64,000 nt of DNA from Chitinophaga pinensis (lineage in GTDB: Bacteria > Bacteroidota > Bacteroidia > Chitinophagales > Chitinophagaceae), in assembly GCA_945872815.1 (NCBI GenBank), contig CAMCAY010000005.1, positions 1 to 64,000 of the forward strand. The letters are read 5' to 3'. Positions 40,094 through 50,329 of the stretch are shown piece after piece. The notes below the pieces were generated by a model, which worked only from the letters and a program-made list of their open reading frames with translations, made no database searches and had not been told where the DNA came from. The translations under genes were made by a program, and so were the position numbers. How positions within the stretch are numbered: the stretch's first letter is position 1; the number at the start of each line of letters is the position of its first letter.

Positions 40094-42076
40094 TTATTGA
40101 ATCTTTTTATTGTTCAACAACATAAATTTGGCTGTTTCATACCAAGCGTCTGTCATTATAGCCATTTTTTCTTTTAAGCTTTTTGTTTCAGAATTAATCG
40201 GCACCGTGTTATTGTTCTCCACTGAAACAAATTGCTTTTTCCCAGTTTTTAATCCCTGAACATAATAATATTGATTGCTTACTAATCCAATAGTCAACAA
40301 GTCGGGATCTGCAATAAAAGCATATCTTTCTTTTTTAGAAGTAGTATCAAATAAATTTCGACCAAATGCATTGTTGTTGTATGAATGTCTGGCCAAAGAA
40401 GCTACAGAAGGCATTATATCAACTTGTGAACAAACATTTTTAATGCGGATAGGCTTTAAGATTGAAGGCGCGTAAAAAAGCAAAGGCACATGCTCGGCCA
40501 ATATACCCTGTTTTGTAAAACTTTCCGGAAACATATTTGCGGCGTTTCCCCTTAAACCATGATCACCGACAAAAACAAAAATTGTATTATTAAAATAAGG
40601 TTCTTTTTCAGCGGCTTGGATAAATTTTTTAAAATTAAAATCGGCATAGCGGAATGCATTCAATTGTCCATTATCATCAAATCCATATTTGTTAAGTGTA
40701 TCCTCAGGTAAAGTAATTTTAGAAAATTCGTTTAAATCTTCCTCAGGAATTGTATATGGCCTGTGATTATCTGCAGTTTGAATAACTGCAAAAAAAGGAC
40801 TTTTTTGTTTTGCTAAAATTTTACTGGATTCCAGAAATAAATTTTTATCGCTGATACCCCATACATCTGCCCTACCGGAAGAAAAATTCTCCTGTTCGTA
40901 AATGTGCAAATCCTGAATATTATTTTTCAACAAACCTCTAATGTTTGCCCAAGTTGTACTTCCTCCTAAAAAATAAAACTTTTCGTAATCATTGAAATCA
41001 TTCATAATTGTATGCTGATCAACTGCAGAAGGATTCCTGCTGGATGTTGTTGGTTGCTGCACATCGGGTATACCCGTTATAGTGGCCCATACTCCTCTGG
41101 CCGTTCCGAATGCAGGAGTAAAGCACCTTTCAAAAAATACTCCCTTATTACATAGTTCGTTAAAAAAAGGAGTCGAATTTAACTTATTACCAAACATGGA
41201 GCTTTTATAGGCGCTAAAGCTTTCACATATCACTACTACAATATTAGGTTTTAAAGAACCCGAATCTTTAAAAGATATATTTCGCCTGAAATTCAACAGG
41301 TTACTATCAACATCAGAAACGTCAAGATAATCAGCCATCAAGGGATAAGACATTCTGACTTTATTAATATTATATTGTACAGCCCTGAATTGTAATGAGC
41401 TGAAAAAACTCTGAAATGGATTCAATGCGGCATTCGCTTTGAAATTATCCGAAAATAAAAATGCATCGCTCCATCTTAAAGGATACTGATCCATTTTTCC
41501 AAAAGTAAACCCCGATAATAATAGCACGAAAGTCACATATTGAACTGTTCTTCTTGTACCTTTTAATGAATTCGTGACTTTTTGATTTACTGAATGAAGC
41601 AATTTTTTATTGATTACATTAAATAACCACAATAGTAGAAAAATTAAAATAGCTATTTTTATCACAGGGTAAGTTTGCCACACCATTGCTCCTGAAATAT
41701 TTGCGTCGGCAAGAAAATTCAAAACAGAAGCATTCAATCTTTGCTTTAAATAATCATAGTGATAAAAATCTGTAGCATAAACAATCATTGTGATAAGAAA
41801 AAGCAAAGAAAGAATATTTGTCCACCATCTAATTGCTTTGTTATTTTCAAATGGATTAAATGTTGAAATGGAACAAATTAACAACATTGAAAGACCCAGA
41901 ATAGAAAGAGATCTTGCATCAAATCTTAGTCCAAGTAAAAATGCAGAACCACTAAAAGGTCGGTTAATATCTTTGTAATAAAAGAAGAAAAAAAATCTGT
42001 ACAAAGTCATGAAAAACAGAAACAGTATTATAATACTCAGGATCCAGCGAATTGTTTTAGGAATCGTGTTTATCAT
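40094..42076 (-). CDS. LTA synthase family / sulfatase-fold membrane enzyme (paralogue)
   Basis: Same architecture; PNIVVVICESFSAYKSSMFGNKLNSTPFFNELCNKGVFF, FGTARGVWATITG, FVGDHGLRG. Confidence 0.9.
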   Translation of the reverse strand: MINTIPKTIRWILSIIILFLFFMTLYRFFFFFYYKDINRPFSGSAFLLGLRFDARSLSILGLSMLLICSISTFNPFENNKAIRWWTNILSLLFLITMIVYATDFYHYDYLKQRLNASVLNFLADANISGAMVWQTYPVIKIAILIFLLLWLFNVINKKLLHSVNQKVTNSLKGTRRTVQYVTFVLLLSGFTFGKMDQYPLRWSDAFLFSDNFKANAALNPFQSFFSSLQFRAVQYNINKVRMSYPLMADYLDVSDVDSNLLNFRRNISFKDSGSLKPNIVVVICESFSAYKSSMFGNKLNSTPFFNELCNKGVFFERCFTPAFGTARGVWATITGIPDVQQPTTSSRNPSAVDQHTIMNDFNDYEKFYFLGGSTTWANIRGLLKNNIQDLHIYEQENFSSGRADVWGISDKNLFLESSKILAKQKSPFFAVIQTADNHRPYTIPEEDLNEFSKITLPEDTLNKYGFDDNGQLNAFRYADFNFKKFIQAAEKEPYFNNTIFVFVGDHGLRGNAANMFPESFTKQGILAEHVPLLFYAPSILKPIRIKNVCSQVDIMPSVASLARHSYNNNAFGRNLFDTTSKKERYAFIADPDLLTIGLVSNQYYYVQGLKTGKKQFVSVENNNTVPINSETKSLKEKMAIMTDAWYETAKFMLLNNKKIQ

Positions 42077-42264
42077 TAATTTGTTTTATGATTGCAAAAT
42101 TAGATTAAAATAAATTGATTCCCTTATTCATAACAACTGGAATAAGTTGAATGGTTATTTTAAATTGCTTATTGACAATGAATTAGATTTAATATTGTTT
42201 GAAAACCGTTTGTGTTATTATCTAAAAAAAATAACAATTTTAACATATCTTACGTTATAATTTT

Positions 42265-42828
42265 ATGGTTTTAAGCGAAAAACTAGATAAAAGTCTTTTT
42301 GAACTGATTAATGGCGATTGGCACAATAACTTTTTTGACTATTGTTTGCCTTTGGTCAGAAGCCCGCAATTGTGGATACCTCTTTATTTATTTTTGTTGA
42401 TTTTCGTCAGTATAAATATGAAAGAAAATAAATGGTGGTGGATTTTATTTTTTGGGATCTTACCTGTTTTTACTGACTTTATAAGCAGCGATCTGATTAA
42501 AGAACATTTTTACAGATTAAGGCCATGCAACGATCCAAATATGAATGATTCAGTTAGATTTCTATTAAGTTACAAACCTCAAAGTTCAAGTTTCACTTCT
42601 TCACATGCCACCAATCATTTTGCACTGGCAGCATTTTTCTATTTTACTTTGAAAAAATATTTCAATAAATGGGGATTGCTATTTTTCTGCTGGGCATTTA
42701 TGATTTGTTATGCTCAGGTATATGTTGGCGTTCACTATCCTTTTGATGTTATATGCGGTGGCATCATCGGTTTCTCAATCGGATATGGATTTGCCCGATT
42801 TTTTAATTTAAAATTTCAACAGGTCTGA
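42265..42828 (+). CDS. PAP2 family phosphatase
   Basis: KEHFYRLRPCND, SSFTSSHATNHFALA, VYVGVHYPFDVICGGIIG. Confidence 0.93.
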   Translation: MVLSEKLDKSLFELINGDWHNNFFDYCLPLVRSPQLWIPLYLFLLIFVSINMKENKWWWILFFGILPVFTDFISSDLIKEHFYRLRPCNDPNMNDSVRFLLSYKPQSSSFTSSHATNHFALAAFFYFTLKKYFNKWGLLFFCWAFMICYAQVYVGVHYPFDVICGGIIGFSIGYGFARFFNLKFQQV

Positions 42829-42831
42829 TTT

Positions 42832-44130
42832 ATGGAAATATTTATTTTACTGTTACTTATATTCACCAATGCATTGTTTGTAATGAGTGAAATTGCACTG
42901 ATTAGTGCTCGAAGAACTCGCATGGAAAGTTTGGGCAATAAGGGAGATCAAAAAGCCAAAGCCGCTCTTATACTCATTGATAATCCGGAGAAATTTTTAA
43001 GCACCGCGCAAATAGGAATTACCCTTATTGCAATTTTGACAGGAGTTTATTCCGGCGAAAAATTTGGAAAAGAATTAAAACCTTTTGTAGAAAACATTTC
43101 TCTTTTACAGCCTTATGCAGAAACGATATCAACCACAGTTGTTGTTATAATAGTAACATTCCTTTCCATTATTTTCGGCGAATTGATACCTAAAAAACTA
43201 GGACTAGTTCGTGCTGAAAAAATTGCCCGACTGGTAGCAGGACCCATGAACCTGCTTTCTTCGGCCGTGTACCCATTTGTCTGGATGCTCTCCGGAATCA
43301 CAAACCTTATTTTTAAAGTTTTCAATATTCAAAAACCTACGGACAATGCAGTAACGGAAGAAGAAATAAAAGCGATGATTTCAGAAGGAAGCGAACATGG
43401 TTCCATTGATGAAGATGAAAAAGAAATTATTGAAAGAGTTTTTCATTTAGGTGATCGCAACATCACTTCTTTGATGACACATAGAACTGATATTATTTGG
43501 TTAGATATCAATGATACAGTAAAAGATGTCAAATCAAAACTACATGAAATTGTATTTAGCACTTATCCGGTTTGTGACAAAACCATTGATGAAATAAAAG
43601 GCTTGGTATATGTAAAAGATTTGTTGAAAGCTCCAGATGATGCAAAGTTGGTAACTATTTTTAAGCCTGCATTATTTGTTCCAGAAAACAACAAAGCTTA
43701 TCAGTTGCTCGAAAAAATAAAATCCTCTAAAATACACACATGTTTTATCGTCAATGAATACGGCACTTTAGAAGGAATGATTACATTGAATGATATCATG
43801 GAAGCAATTGTAGGAGATGTACCTCATGCCGGTCAGGATGAATACGAGATTGTTAAAAGAGAAGATGGGAGTTTCCTGGTGGATGCATTCGTACAATTCT
43901 ATGATTTTTTAAGTTACTTCGAAAAAGCGGATTGGATGAATGAAATTGAACATGAGTTTGACACACTTGCTGGATTTGTATTGCATCAATTGGAACATAT
44001 ACCTGTTACCGGAGAGAAATTCGAATGGAGAGACTTTAATTTTGAAATTATCGATATGGATGGGCAAAGAATCGATAAGATTTTGGTTAAAATTTCCAAC
44101 GAATTAAAAGAAGAACTTTCTGAAAATTAA
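42832..44130 (+). CDS. Hemolysin C/CorC family (CNNM + CBS pair + transporter-associated domain)
   Basis: LFVMSEIALISARRTRMESL, FGELIPKKLGL, HGSIDEDEKEIIERVF, CBS domains, C-terminal GFVLHQLEHIPVTGEKF. Confidence 0.92.
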   Translation: MEIFILLLLIFTNALFVMSEIALISARRTRMESLGNKGDQKAKAALILIDNPEKFLSTAQIGITLIAILTGVYSGEKFGKELKPFVENISLLQPYAETISTTVVVIIVTFLSIIFGELIPKKLGLVRAEKIARLVAGPMNLLSSAVYPFVWMLSGITNLIFKVFNIQKPTDNAVTEEEIKAMISEGSEHGSIDEDEKEIIERVFHLGDRNITSLMTHRTDIIWLDINDTVKDVKSKLHEIVFSTYPVCDKTIDEIKGLVYVKDLLKAPDDAKLVTIFKPALFVPENNKAYQLLEKIKSSKIHTCFIVNEYGTLEGMITLNDIMEAIVGDVPHAGQDEYEIVKREDGSFLVDAFVQFYDFLSYFEKADWMNEIEHEFDTLAGFVLHQLEHIPVTGEKFEWRDFNFEIIDMDGQRIDKILVKISNELKEELSEN

Positions 44131-44633
44131 AATTCAAAAACAGCCTTATCCTCTGGATTATTGAGTTTCAAACTTTTTCTTTTATTGTTTACTATAGTAT
44201 GTATGATGCTGATTTGTTCAGATTTGTACTCGTATAGTATGTTATCTTGTACAACTATTTTTTTGAACGCTTTCACATCATCAACCTGAAAATAGCTTTC
44301 AATAGATTCATCTGCTTGTTCATATCCGACAAAATGCAATTGTTTGAAAACACCATCAATATTGATGTTTAGATGATTTGAAATATATTTTTCTACGAGT
44401 TGATTCATGTTTTTTTTGTCAGTTGATTTTATCAAATCAACCTTCATCGAACTTGACTTTCTTAAAATTGTTTCAAAATCATTGGTAAAAATCCGACAAC
44501 TAATTTCAAGTGTATTCTCCTTTGAATTGTGTTCTATTTCTGTTACACTCACATATATAGGATGTTTTCCACCATTAAAAAAAAGAATGAAAACTAAAAT
44601 CGGAATAATATAATGTTTAAATATAGAAGGCAT
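44127..44633 (-). CDS. DUF6702-like protein
   Basis: Signal-like N-terminus then KHPIYVSVTEIEHNSKENTLEISCRIFTNDFETILRK, which I associate with the DUF6702 family. Confidence 0.68.
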   Translation of the reverse strand: MPSIFKHYIIPILVFILFFNGGKHPIYVSVTEIEHNSKENTLEISCRIFTNDFETILRKSSSMKVDLIKSTDKKNMNQLVEKYISNHLNINIDGVFKQLHFVGYEQADESIESYFQVDDVKAFKKIVVQDNILYEYKSEQISIIHTIVNNKRKSLKLNNPEDKAVFEF

Positions 44634-44714
44634 AGAATTGATTTGTTAATTAGCAAATAGATTCTGAAATTTATAAAACAAAATTACAGGATCACAATCA
44701 AGCAATATTCATAA

Positions 44715-45293
44715 ATGGAAGATTTCGCTTTTTATTTTCAATTTGGCTGGAACCATATCATAAGTACAGAAGCATTGGACCATTTATTGTTTATTACTGC
44801 ACTCACCTCTTTGTATCAGATACGCCAGTGGAAACAAGTGCTGATACTCATAACTGCTTTTACCATTGGACATACACTTACCCTTGTTTTAAGTTCAATG
44901 AATATCACAAGAATAAACAGTCATTTTATAGAATTCATTATTCCATTGACCATTCTTTTCACAGGAATATTTAATCTAGTTCAAAAAGACGATAACAAAA
45001 GAAATATTAAACTAAACTACCTGCTTGCTCTTTTATTTGGTTTGATTCATGGCTTGGGTTTTGCGAACACAATCCAATTTATGCTGTCCTCCCAACAAAC
45101 CATCTTCGTTCCATTGTTAAGTTTCAACATTGGAATTGAAGCAGGACAAGTAATTGTTGTATTATGTTTGCTATTTACAGAAATAGTCATTTCTGATATT
45201 ATTGGAATAAAGCACAAATGGTGGACAAAAATATTATCGGTTTCAAGTGCAATTCTAGCGATTTTTATGTGTGTTCAAAGATGGCCTTTTTAA
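44715..45293 (+). CDS. HupE/UreJ family membrane protein
   Basis: GWNHIISTEALDHLLFITAL, FTIGHTLTLVLSSMN, GLIHGLGFA, FNIGIEAGQVIVV. Confidence 0.88.
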   Translation: MEDFAFYFQFGWNHIISTEALDHLLFITALTSLYQIRQWKQVLILITAFTIGHTLTLVLSSMNITRINSHFIEFIIPLTILFTGIFNLVQKDDNKRNIKLNYLLALLFGLIHGLGFANTIQFMLSSQQTIFVPLLSFNIGIEAGQVIVVLCLLFTEIVISDIIGIKHKWWTKILSVSSAILAIFMCVQRWPF

Positions 45294-45340
45294 TGAAAAA
45301 TGCACAGTTTTAATTACATTTACACCCTTATTTAATTGAT

Positions 45341-47713
45341 ATGAGGAAATTAATATTTTCATTTGTAAGCTGGGTAATGTTTATCAATACTCATGCGCAG
45401 GATATAAAAAACAATCCGGGTAGCAATCATGGTAACCGTTTTGAACAACTAGGAACCATCTTGCCCACGCCCAATGAATTCAGAACCGCAAGTGGTGCTC
45501 CCGGATCAAAATATTGGCAACAAAGATGCGATTACAATATTGTATGCGAGCTCGATGAACCCAATCGTGTATTGAAAGGCAAAGAGACCTTAACCTATTT
45601 CAACAATTCTCCTGATGCATTAAATTATCTTTGGCTGCAATTGGATGAAAATCAGCATAGCTCAAAAAACAATTCGGGTTACGAAAGCAGTAATGGAATG
45701 CCTCAGCAGTTAACTGAGCAGGATATCGTCAGGATGAAAGGAGAAATGGACAAAGAGTACGGCGACAATATTGTAAAAGTGACAACTTCCTTGGGTACAC
45801 CCTTAAAATATACCATCATTAAAACGATGATGAGAGTAGAACTTCCAACAACTTTACAATCAGGGAGTAAATTTATTTTCAACATTGAATGGAATTACAA
45901 TATCATTGAAAGAACCAAATTTGGCGGAAGAGGTGGTTACGAATATTTTTCAGAAGATGGCAACGATATATTTACAATGACACAGTGGTTTCCTAGATTG
46001 TGTGTTTACAGCGATTTTCAAGGCTGGCAAAACCATCAGTTTGCAGGATCAGGTGAATTCGCTTTGATTTTTGGAAATTACCGTGTTTCAATGACAGTTC
46101 CTGCTGATCATGTTGTAATGGCTACAGGCCAGTGTGAAAATTACCAACAAGTACTTTCATCTGCACAATTCAAAAGATGGAATGTAGCACAAAAAGCTAA
46201 AGAGCCCACTCAAATTGTAACCCTAACAGAAGCAACTACACGCGAAAAAGAAAAATCCAAAGAAAAGAAAACATGGATTTTCAAGGCTGAGAATGTTCGC
46301 GATTTTGCATGGGGAAGCAGCAGGAAATTTGTTTGGGATGCAATGCCCGTTTTTATTGAAGGCAAGAAAGTGATGTGTATGAGCGCCTATGGAAAAGAGG
46401 CCTACAATCTTTATAGTAAATACAGTACCAAAGTTATTGCACATACGATTAAATCATATTCTAAATTCACTATTCCCTATCCCTATCCTGTTGCGCAAAG
46501 CATTGAAGCAGCTAACGGTATGGAATACCCGATGATTTGTTTTAATTATGGACGTTGCGAAAAAGATGGAACTTACAGTGAAGGAACTAAAAATGGAATG
46601 CTTGGGGTGGTTATTCATGAAGTGGGTCATAATTTTTTTCCGATGATAATAAACAGTGATGAAAGGCAATGGACATGGATGGATGAAGGACTTAATACTT
46701 ATGTAGAATATTTGACTGAAGAATTATGGGACAACAAATTTCCTGTTGGAAGAGGACCAGCTTATAAAATTGTTGACTACATGAAGTTGCCCAAAGATCA
46801 GTTGGAGCCTATCATGACAAATAGTGAAAATATCCTACAATTTGGACCAAATGCTTATGCTAAACCTGCTACAGGTTTAAATATTTTGAGAGAAACTATT
46901 ATGGGAAGAGAGAACTTTGACTACGCTTTTAAAGAATATTGCAAAAGATGGGCTTTCAAACATCCGACACCGGCAGATTTTTTTCGTACCATGGAAGATG
47001 CCAGTGCAGAAGACCTCGATTGGTTTTGGAGAGGCTGGTTCTATAATACCGATCCTGTTGATATTTCATTGGATAGTGTAAAATGGTCAGTGGTAAACAA
47101 AGATGCTACCGAACCTTCAACTACAGAAGCAAAAACCACGACTATTCCTGTAGCCAAACCCATTCAAAACAGTTATGATGACATTTCAAAAATCAGAAAC
47201 AGAGAAGATAAAAATATCGTATTTGCTACAGATGCTGATACTAGTTTAAGAGACTTTTACTGGAGATATGACAGAGGCCTGGTAAAGATTGACACCAATG
47301 CATTTGTAATTACCACTCCTGCATCAACAAATGAGAACTCATACTCTACCGAAGACAAAATAAAAATAGCCGGTGAGAAAAGATTATATGAATTGTCGTT
47401 CAGCAATAAGGGTGGATTAGTAATGCCCATTATTTTGGAATGGACATTTAAGGATGGTAGTAAGGAAGTAAGCAGAATAGGTGTGAATGTTTGGAGAAAA
47501 AATGAAAACAAAGTTGTCAAAACATTCCTTAAAGAAAAAGAAGTTGTATCTGTAAAACTTGATCCATACAGGGAAACAGCCGATATTGACGAAAAAAATA
47601 ACCAGTGGCCAATCATGCAGGAGCCCAGTAAGTTCAAACTATTTAAAGCAAAATCAAATTCACCAAGAGGAAGCTCAGGAGGTAGAAATCCAATGCAAAA
47701 AGAAATTCAGTAA
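45341..47713 (+). CDS. M1 family zinc metallopeptidase
   Basis: Signal peptide; GMEYPMICF, VIHEVGHNFFPMIINSDERQWTWMDEGLNTYVEYL (HExxH-x18-E). Confidence 0.93.
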   Translation: MRKLIFSFVSWVMFINTHAQDIKNNPGSNHGNRFEQLGTILPTPNEFRTASGAPGSKYWQQRCDYNIVCELDEPNRVLKGKETLTYFNNSPDALNYLWLQLDENQHSSKNNSGYESSNGMPQQLTEQDIVRMKGEMDKEYGDNIVKVTTSLGTPLKYTIIKTMMRVELPTTLQSGSKFIFNIEWNYNIIERTKFGGRGGYEYFSEDGNDIFTMTQWFPRLCVYSDFQGWQNHQFAGSGEFALIFGNYRVSMTVPADHVVMATGQCENYQQVLSSAQFKRWNVAQKAKEPTQIVTLTEATTREKEKSKEKKTWIFKAENVRDFAWGSSRKFVWDAMPVFIEGKKVMCMSAYGKEAYNLYSKYSTKVIAHTIKSYSKFTIPYPYPVAQSIEAANGMEYPMICFNYGRCEKDGTYSEGTKNGMLGVVIHEVGHNFFPMIINSDERQWTWMDEGLNTYVEYLTEELWDNKFPVGRGPAYKIVDYMKLPKDQLEPIMTNSENILQFGPNAYAKPATGLNILRETIMGRENFDYAFKEYCKRWAFKHPTPADFFRTMEDASAEDLDWFWRGWFYNTDPVDISLDSVKWSVVNKDATEPSTTEAKTTTIPVAKPIQNSYDDISKIRNREDKNIVFATDADTSLRDFYWRYDRGLVKIDTNAFVITTPASTNENSYSTEDKIKIAGEKRLYELSFSNKGGLVMPIILEWTFKDGSKEVSRIGVNVWRKNENKVVKTFLKEKEVVSVKLDPYRETADIDEKNNQWPIMQEPSKFKLFKAKSNSPRGSSGGRNPMQKEIQ

Positions 47714-47730
47714 TTCGACTTATGTTATAA

Positions 47731-48495
47731 TTAATAAGAAGTTTGACCATCACGTAAGGCTCCCTTTTTGCCTTTGTTCTTTTTTTCCCATTCCAGCATT
47801 TCGGGAGTTTTTTCTATTTTTTTAGGCTTATCATTTGCCATGACTTTTTTTGATTCATCGGGTACAACCAATACATTTCTGTCCCAATTTTCTGTTCTGA
47901 CCAACACGCCTGTCTCAGGATTGTAATATTTCCACTTGCCGTCTTTCACACTATAGGGCTGAGATTTTACAATTTTAAAACTTACAATTTCACCATTTCC
48001 CGAACCATAAATAGGTATGGTATCATAGGGCGCTTCAGGATTGTATGCTCTCCAATTTTCAATTCTTTCCAAACGACCTAGAAAATCAAAATATTTTTGA
48101 GCACCTGCTTTACCTCCAAGAATATAATATTCCAACCCTATCAAATCCCCTACACTACTGTATTTACGCCAAACACCATCTTTTTCTCCATTAACATACT
48201 CTCCTTCCTCCACATAACCGGGCTCGCCTCTCAATTCAGGCATATCATTAATCCACTTACCAACTTTTTTTCCTTTTGAATTTAACCTGTTTAATGTATC
48301 TCCATTTTCAGAAATCGTAATTTGCTGTGCGAAAATCTGAGGAGTTAATAAAAAAAATAAACCAATCAAAAAAAAGAATCGAATATTTGAGAATTTCAAC
48401 AGAGAAATTCCTGAATGTATATTTTGATTAATTATGGCTAAGAAGCGAGAACAAGTCTTATTTAAATAAATTCTTACAAACGAATGTATTGTCAT
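47731..48495 (-). CDS. Secreted MORN-like repeat protein
   Basis: Signal segment FFFLIGLFFLLTPQIFAQ; GKKVGKWIND, GEYVNGEKDGVWRKYSSVGDLIG, KDGKWKYYNPETGVLVRTENW. Exact start uncertain. Confidence 0.65.
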   Translation of the reverse strand: MTIHSFVRIYLNKTCSRFLAIINQNIHSGISLLKFSNIRFFFLIGLFFLLTPQIFAQQITISENGDTLNRLNSKGKKVGKWINDMPELRGEPGYVEEGEYVNGEKDGVWRKYSSVGDLIGLEYYILGGKAGAQKYFDFLGRLERIENWRAYNPEAPYDTIPIYGSGNGEIVSFKIVKSQPYSVKDGKWKYYNPETGVLVRTENWDRNVLVVPDESKKVMANDKPKKIEKTPEMLEWEKKNKGKKGALRDGQTSY

Positions 48496-48605
48496 AAAAT
48501 CATTTTATCATTTTGAATAAAAGAATGCCGAGTAATATTTTTATCACTTACTTTGCAATCAAATTTAGTGAATTTGCTTTTTAATGCTTGTTAAAAACTC
48601 AATTA

Positions 48606-48986
48606 ATGAAAGACTTTAAGAAATACTATAAAATAAATACCCCTGCTGATATTTTATACAGTGCACTTACTAACGCAGCCACTATACAATTATGGACAGG
48701 AGAATCAGCAATAATGGAAGCAATCGAAGGAACAGAGTTTTCTCTTTGGGAAGACAGTATTGCAGGTAAGAATTTATCATTTGAACCCGGTAAAAAAATA
48801 GTACAGGAATGGTATTTTGGAGAAACCGAAACACCTTCTATCGTCACAATCATCCTTCACGAAGAAAAAGAAAAAACTTCCGTTGAACTCAGGCACACCA
48901 ATATACCGGATGAAGTTTATGAAAATATAGTTAGCGGTTGGAATGAAAACTATTTTGGCGCATTAATTGATTTTTATTCAGAATAG
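48606..48986 (+). CDS. SRPBCC/AHSA1-like (START-fold) protein
   Basis: YYKINTPADILYSALTNAATIQLWTGESAIMEAIEGTEFSLWEDSIAGKNL...VQEWYFGE. Confidence 0.85.
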   Translation: MKDFKKYYKINTPADILYSALTNAATIQLWTGESAIMEAIEGTEFSLWEDSIAGKNLSFEPGKKIVQEWYFGETETPSIVTIILHEEKEKTSVELRHTNIPDEVYENIVSGWNENYFGALIDFYSE

Positions 48987-48989
48987 GAT

Positions 48990-49601
48990 TTATTTCACTT
49001 CAATTTTCAACATACTGTTTCCTTCTAAAAATGCTTCCAATTCGTCACCTACCAAACATTCGCCCACTCCCGCAGGGGTTCCTGTAAAAACAACATCACC
49101 AATATTCAGTGAAAAGTATTGAGAAATGTTGGATACGATTCGATCAAAACTAAAAATCATATCGCCGGAATTTCCCTTTTGCAACGTTTCGCCATTTTTG
49201 TTGAAATGAAAATTCACATTTTTCTTATTAAAGCCCGGGGTCATGTCTGTAAATTTTCCAAATGCTGCAGAGTTATCAAATGCTTTTGCCTTTTCCCAGG
49301 GAAGCCCTTTCTTTTTTAGTTCATCCTGTATATCTCTGGCGGTAAAATCAATACCAACGGTGATTCCATTGTAATAAGAAGATGCGTGTCTTTCCTGAAT
49401 GTATTTTCCATTTTTACAAATACGTAAAACCAATTCGCATTCATAATGCAACTCGTTGGTAAATTCGGGATAATAAAAAGGAATATGAGCCTGATAAAGA
49501 GCACTTTTGGGTTTCATGAATATAACGGGCTCTGTGGGAACTTCATTGCCTAATTCTTTGGCATGATCAATATAATTTCTTCCAATGCAGATTATCTTCA
49601 T
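48990..49601 (-). CDS. Fumarylacetoacetate hydrolase family protein
   Basis: KIICIGRNYIDHAKELGNEVPTEPVIFMKPKSAL, ELHYECELVLRI, VVFTGTPAGVGECLVGDELEA. Confidence 0.93.
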   Translation of the reverse strand: MKIICIGRNYIDHAKELGNEVPTEPVIFMKPKSALYQAHIPFYYPEFTNELHYECELVLRICKNGKYIQERHASSYYNGITVGIDFTARDIQDELKKKGLPWEKAKAFDNSAAFGKFTDMTPGFNKKNVNFHFNKNGETLQKGNSGDMIFSFDRIVSNISQYFSLNIGDVVFTGTPAGVGECLVGDELEAFLEGNSMLKIEVK

Positions 49602-49688
49602 ATCAGTTTTTAAATTGGGTGGTGGATTACAACATCAAAAATAACGAATTAGAATTAATAAACAATAATCCAACTAAATAGAAATTAT

Positions 49689-50267
49689 TTAAATATCACA
49701 TTGAGTATTATTGTACAATGACATTGTTTTATCAATGCCTATCGAAGCAAAACTTTCAATGACTTCTATAGATTGTTGTATTTTTTTTTGAATCAAAGGA
49801 ATTTCCTCTTTTTTCCATTTACCCAAAACAAAGTCTGCCTGCATGCCCTTTGGAAAGTTATTGCCTATTCCAAATCGGAGTTTTGGATATTCATCTGTTC
49901 CTAAAATATTCTGAATATCTTTCAATCCATTGTGACCTGCATGAGTACCAGATTTTCTTACCCTGATTCTGTTTAGTTGAATAGACAAATCGTCTACAAC
50001 AGTTAAAGTATTTTCCAGTGGCACTTTTTCTTTTTCCTGCCAATATTTGAATGCTCTGCCGCTTAGATTCATGTAGGTTGTAGGGCAAATACAAACAAAT
50101 ATTTTACCCTTCCATTTCACTTCAGCAACATAAGCCAGTCTGTCTACTTTAAAACTTCCACCATGCTTTGCAGCGAAAGCAAAGACCACATCAAATCCGA
50201 TGTTGTGTCTTGTATTGGAGTACTCATCACCAATATTACCCAATCCTACAATGAGATATTTTGACAT
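49689..50267 (-). CDS. pth: Peptidyl-tRNA hydrolase
   Basis: YLIVGLGNIGDEYSNTRHNIGFDVV, PTTYMNLSGRA, SGTHAGHNGLKDI, LRFGIG. Confidence 0.95.
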   Translation of the reverse strand: MSKYLIVGLGNIGDEYSNTRHNIGFDVVFAFAAKHGGSFKVDRLAYVAEVKWKGKIFVCICPTTYMNLSGRAFKYWQEKEKVPLENTLTVVDDLSIQLNRIRVRKSGTHAGHNGLKDIQNILGTDEYPKLRFGIGNNFPKGMQADFVLGKWKKEEIPLIQKKIQQSIEVIESFASIGIDKTMSLYNNTQCDI

Positions 50268-50329
50268 GTCTTGTAACTGGAAAACAATAGTTCTTTGAAA
50301 ATTAATAAAAATAATTGTGTAATAATTAT

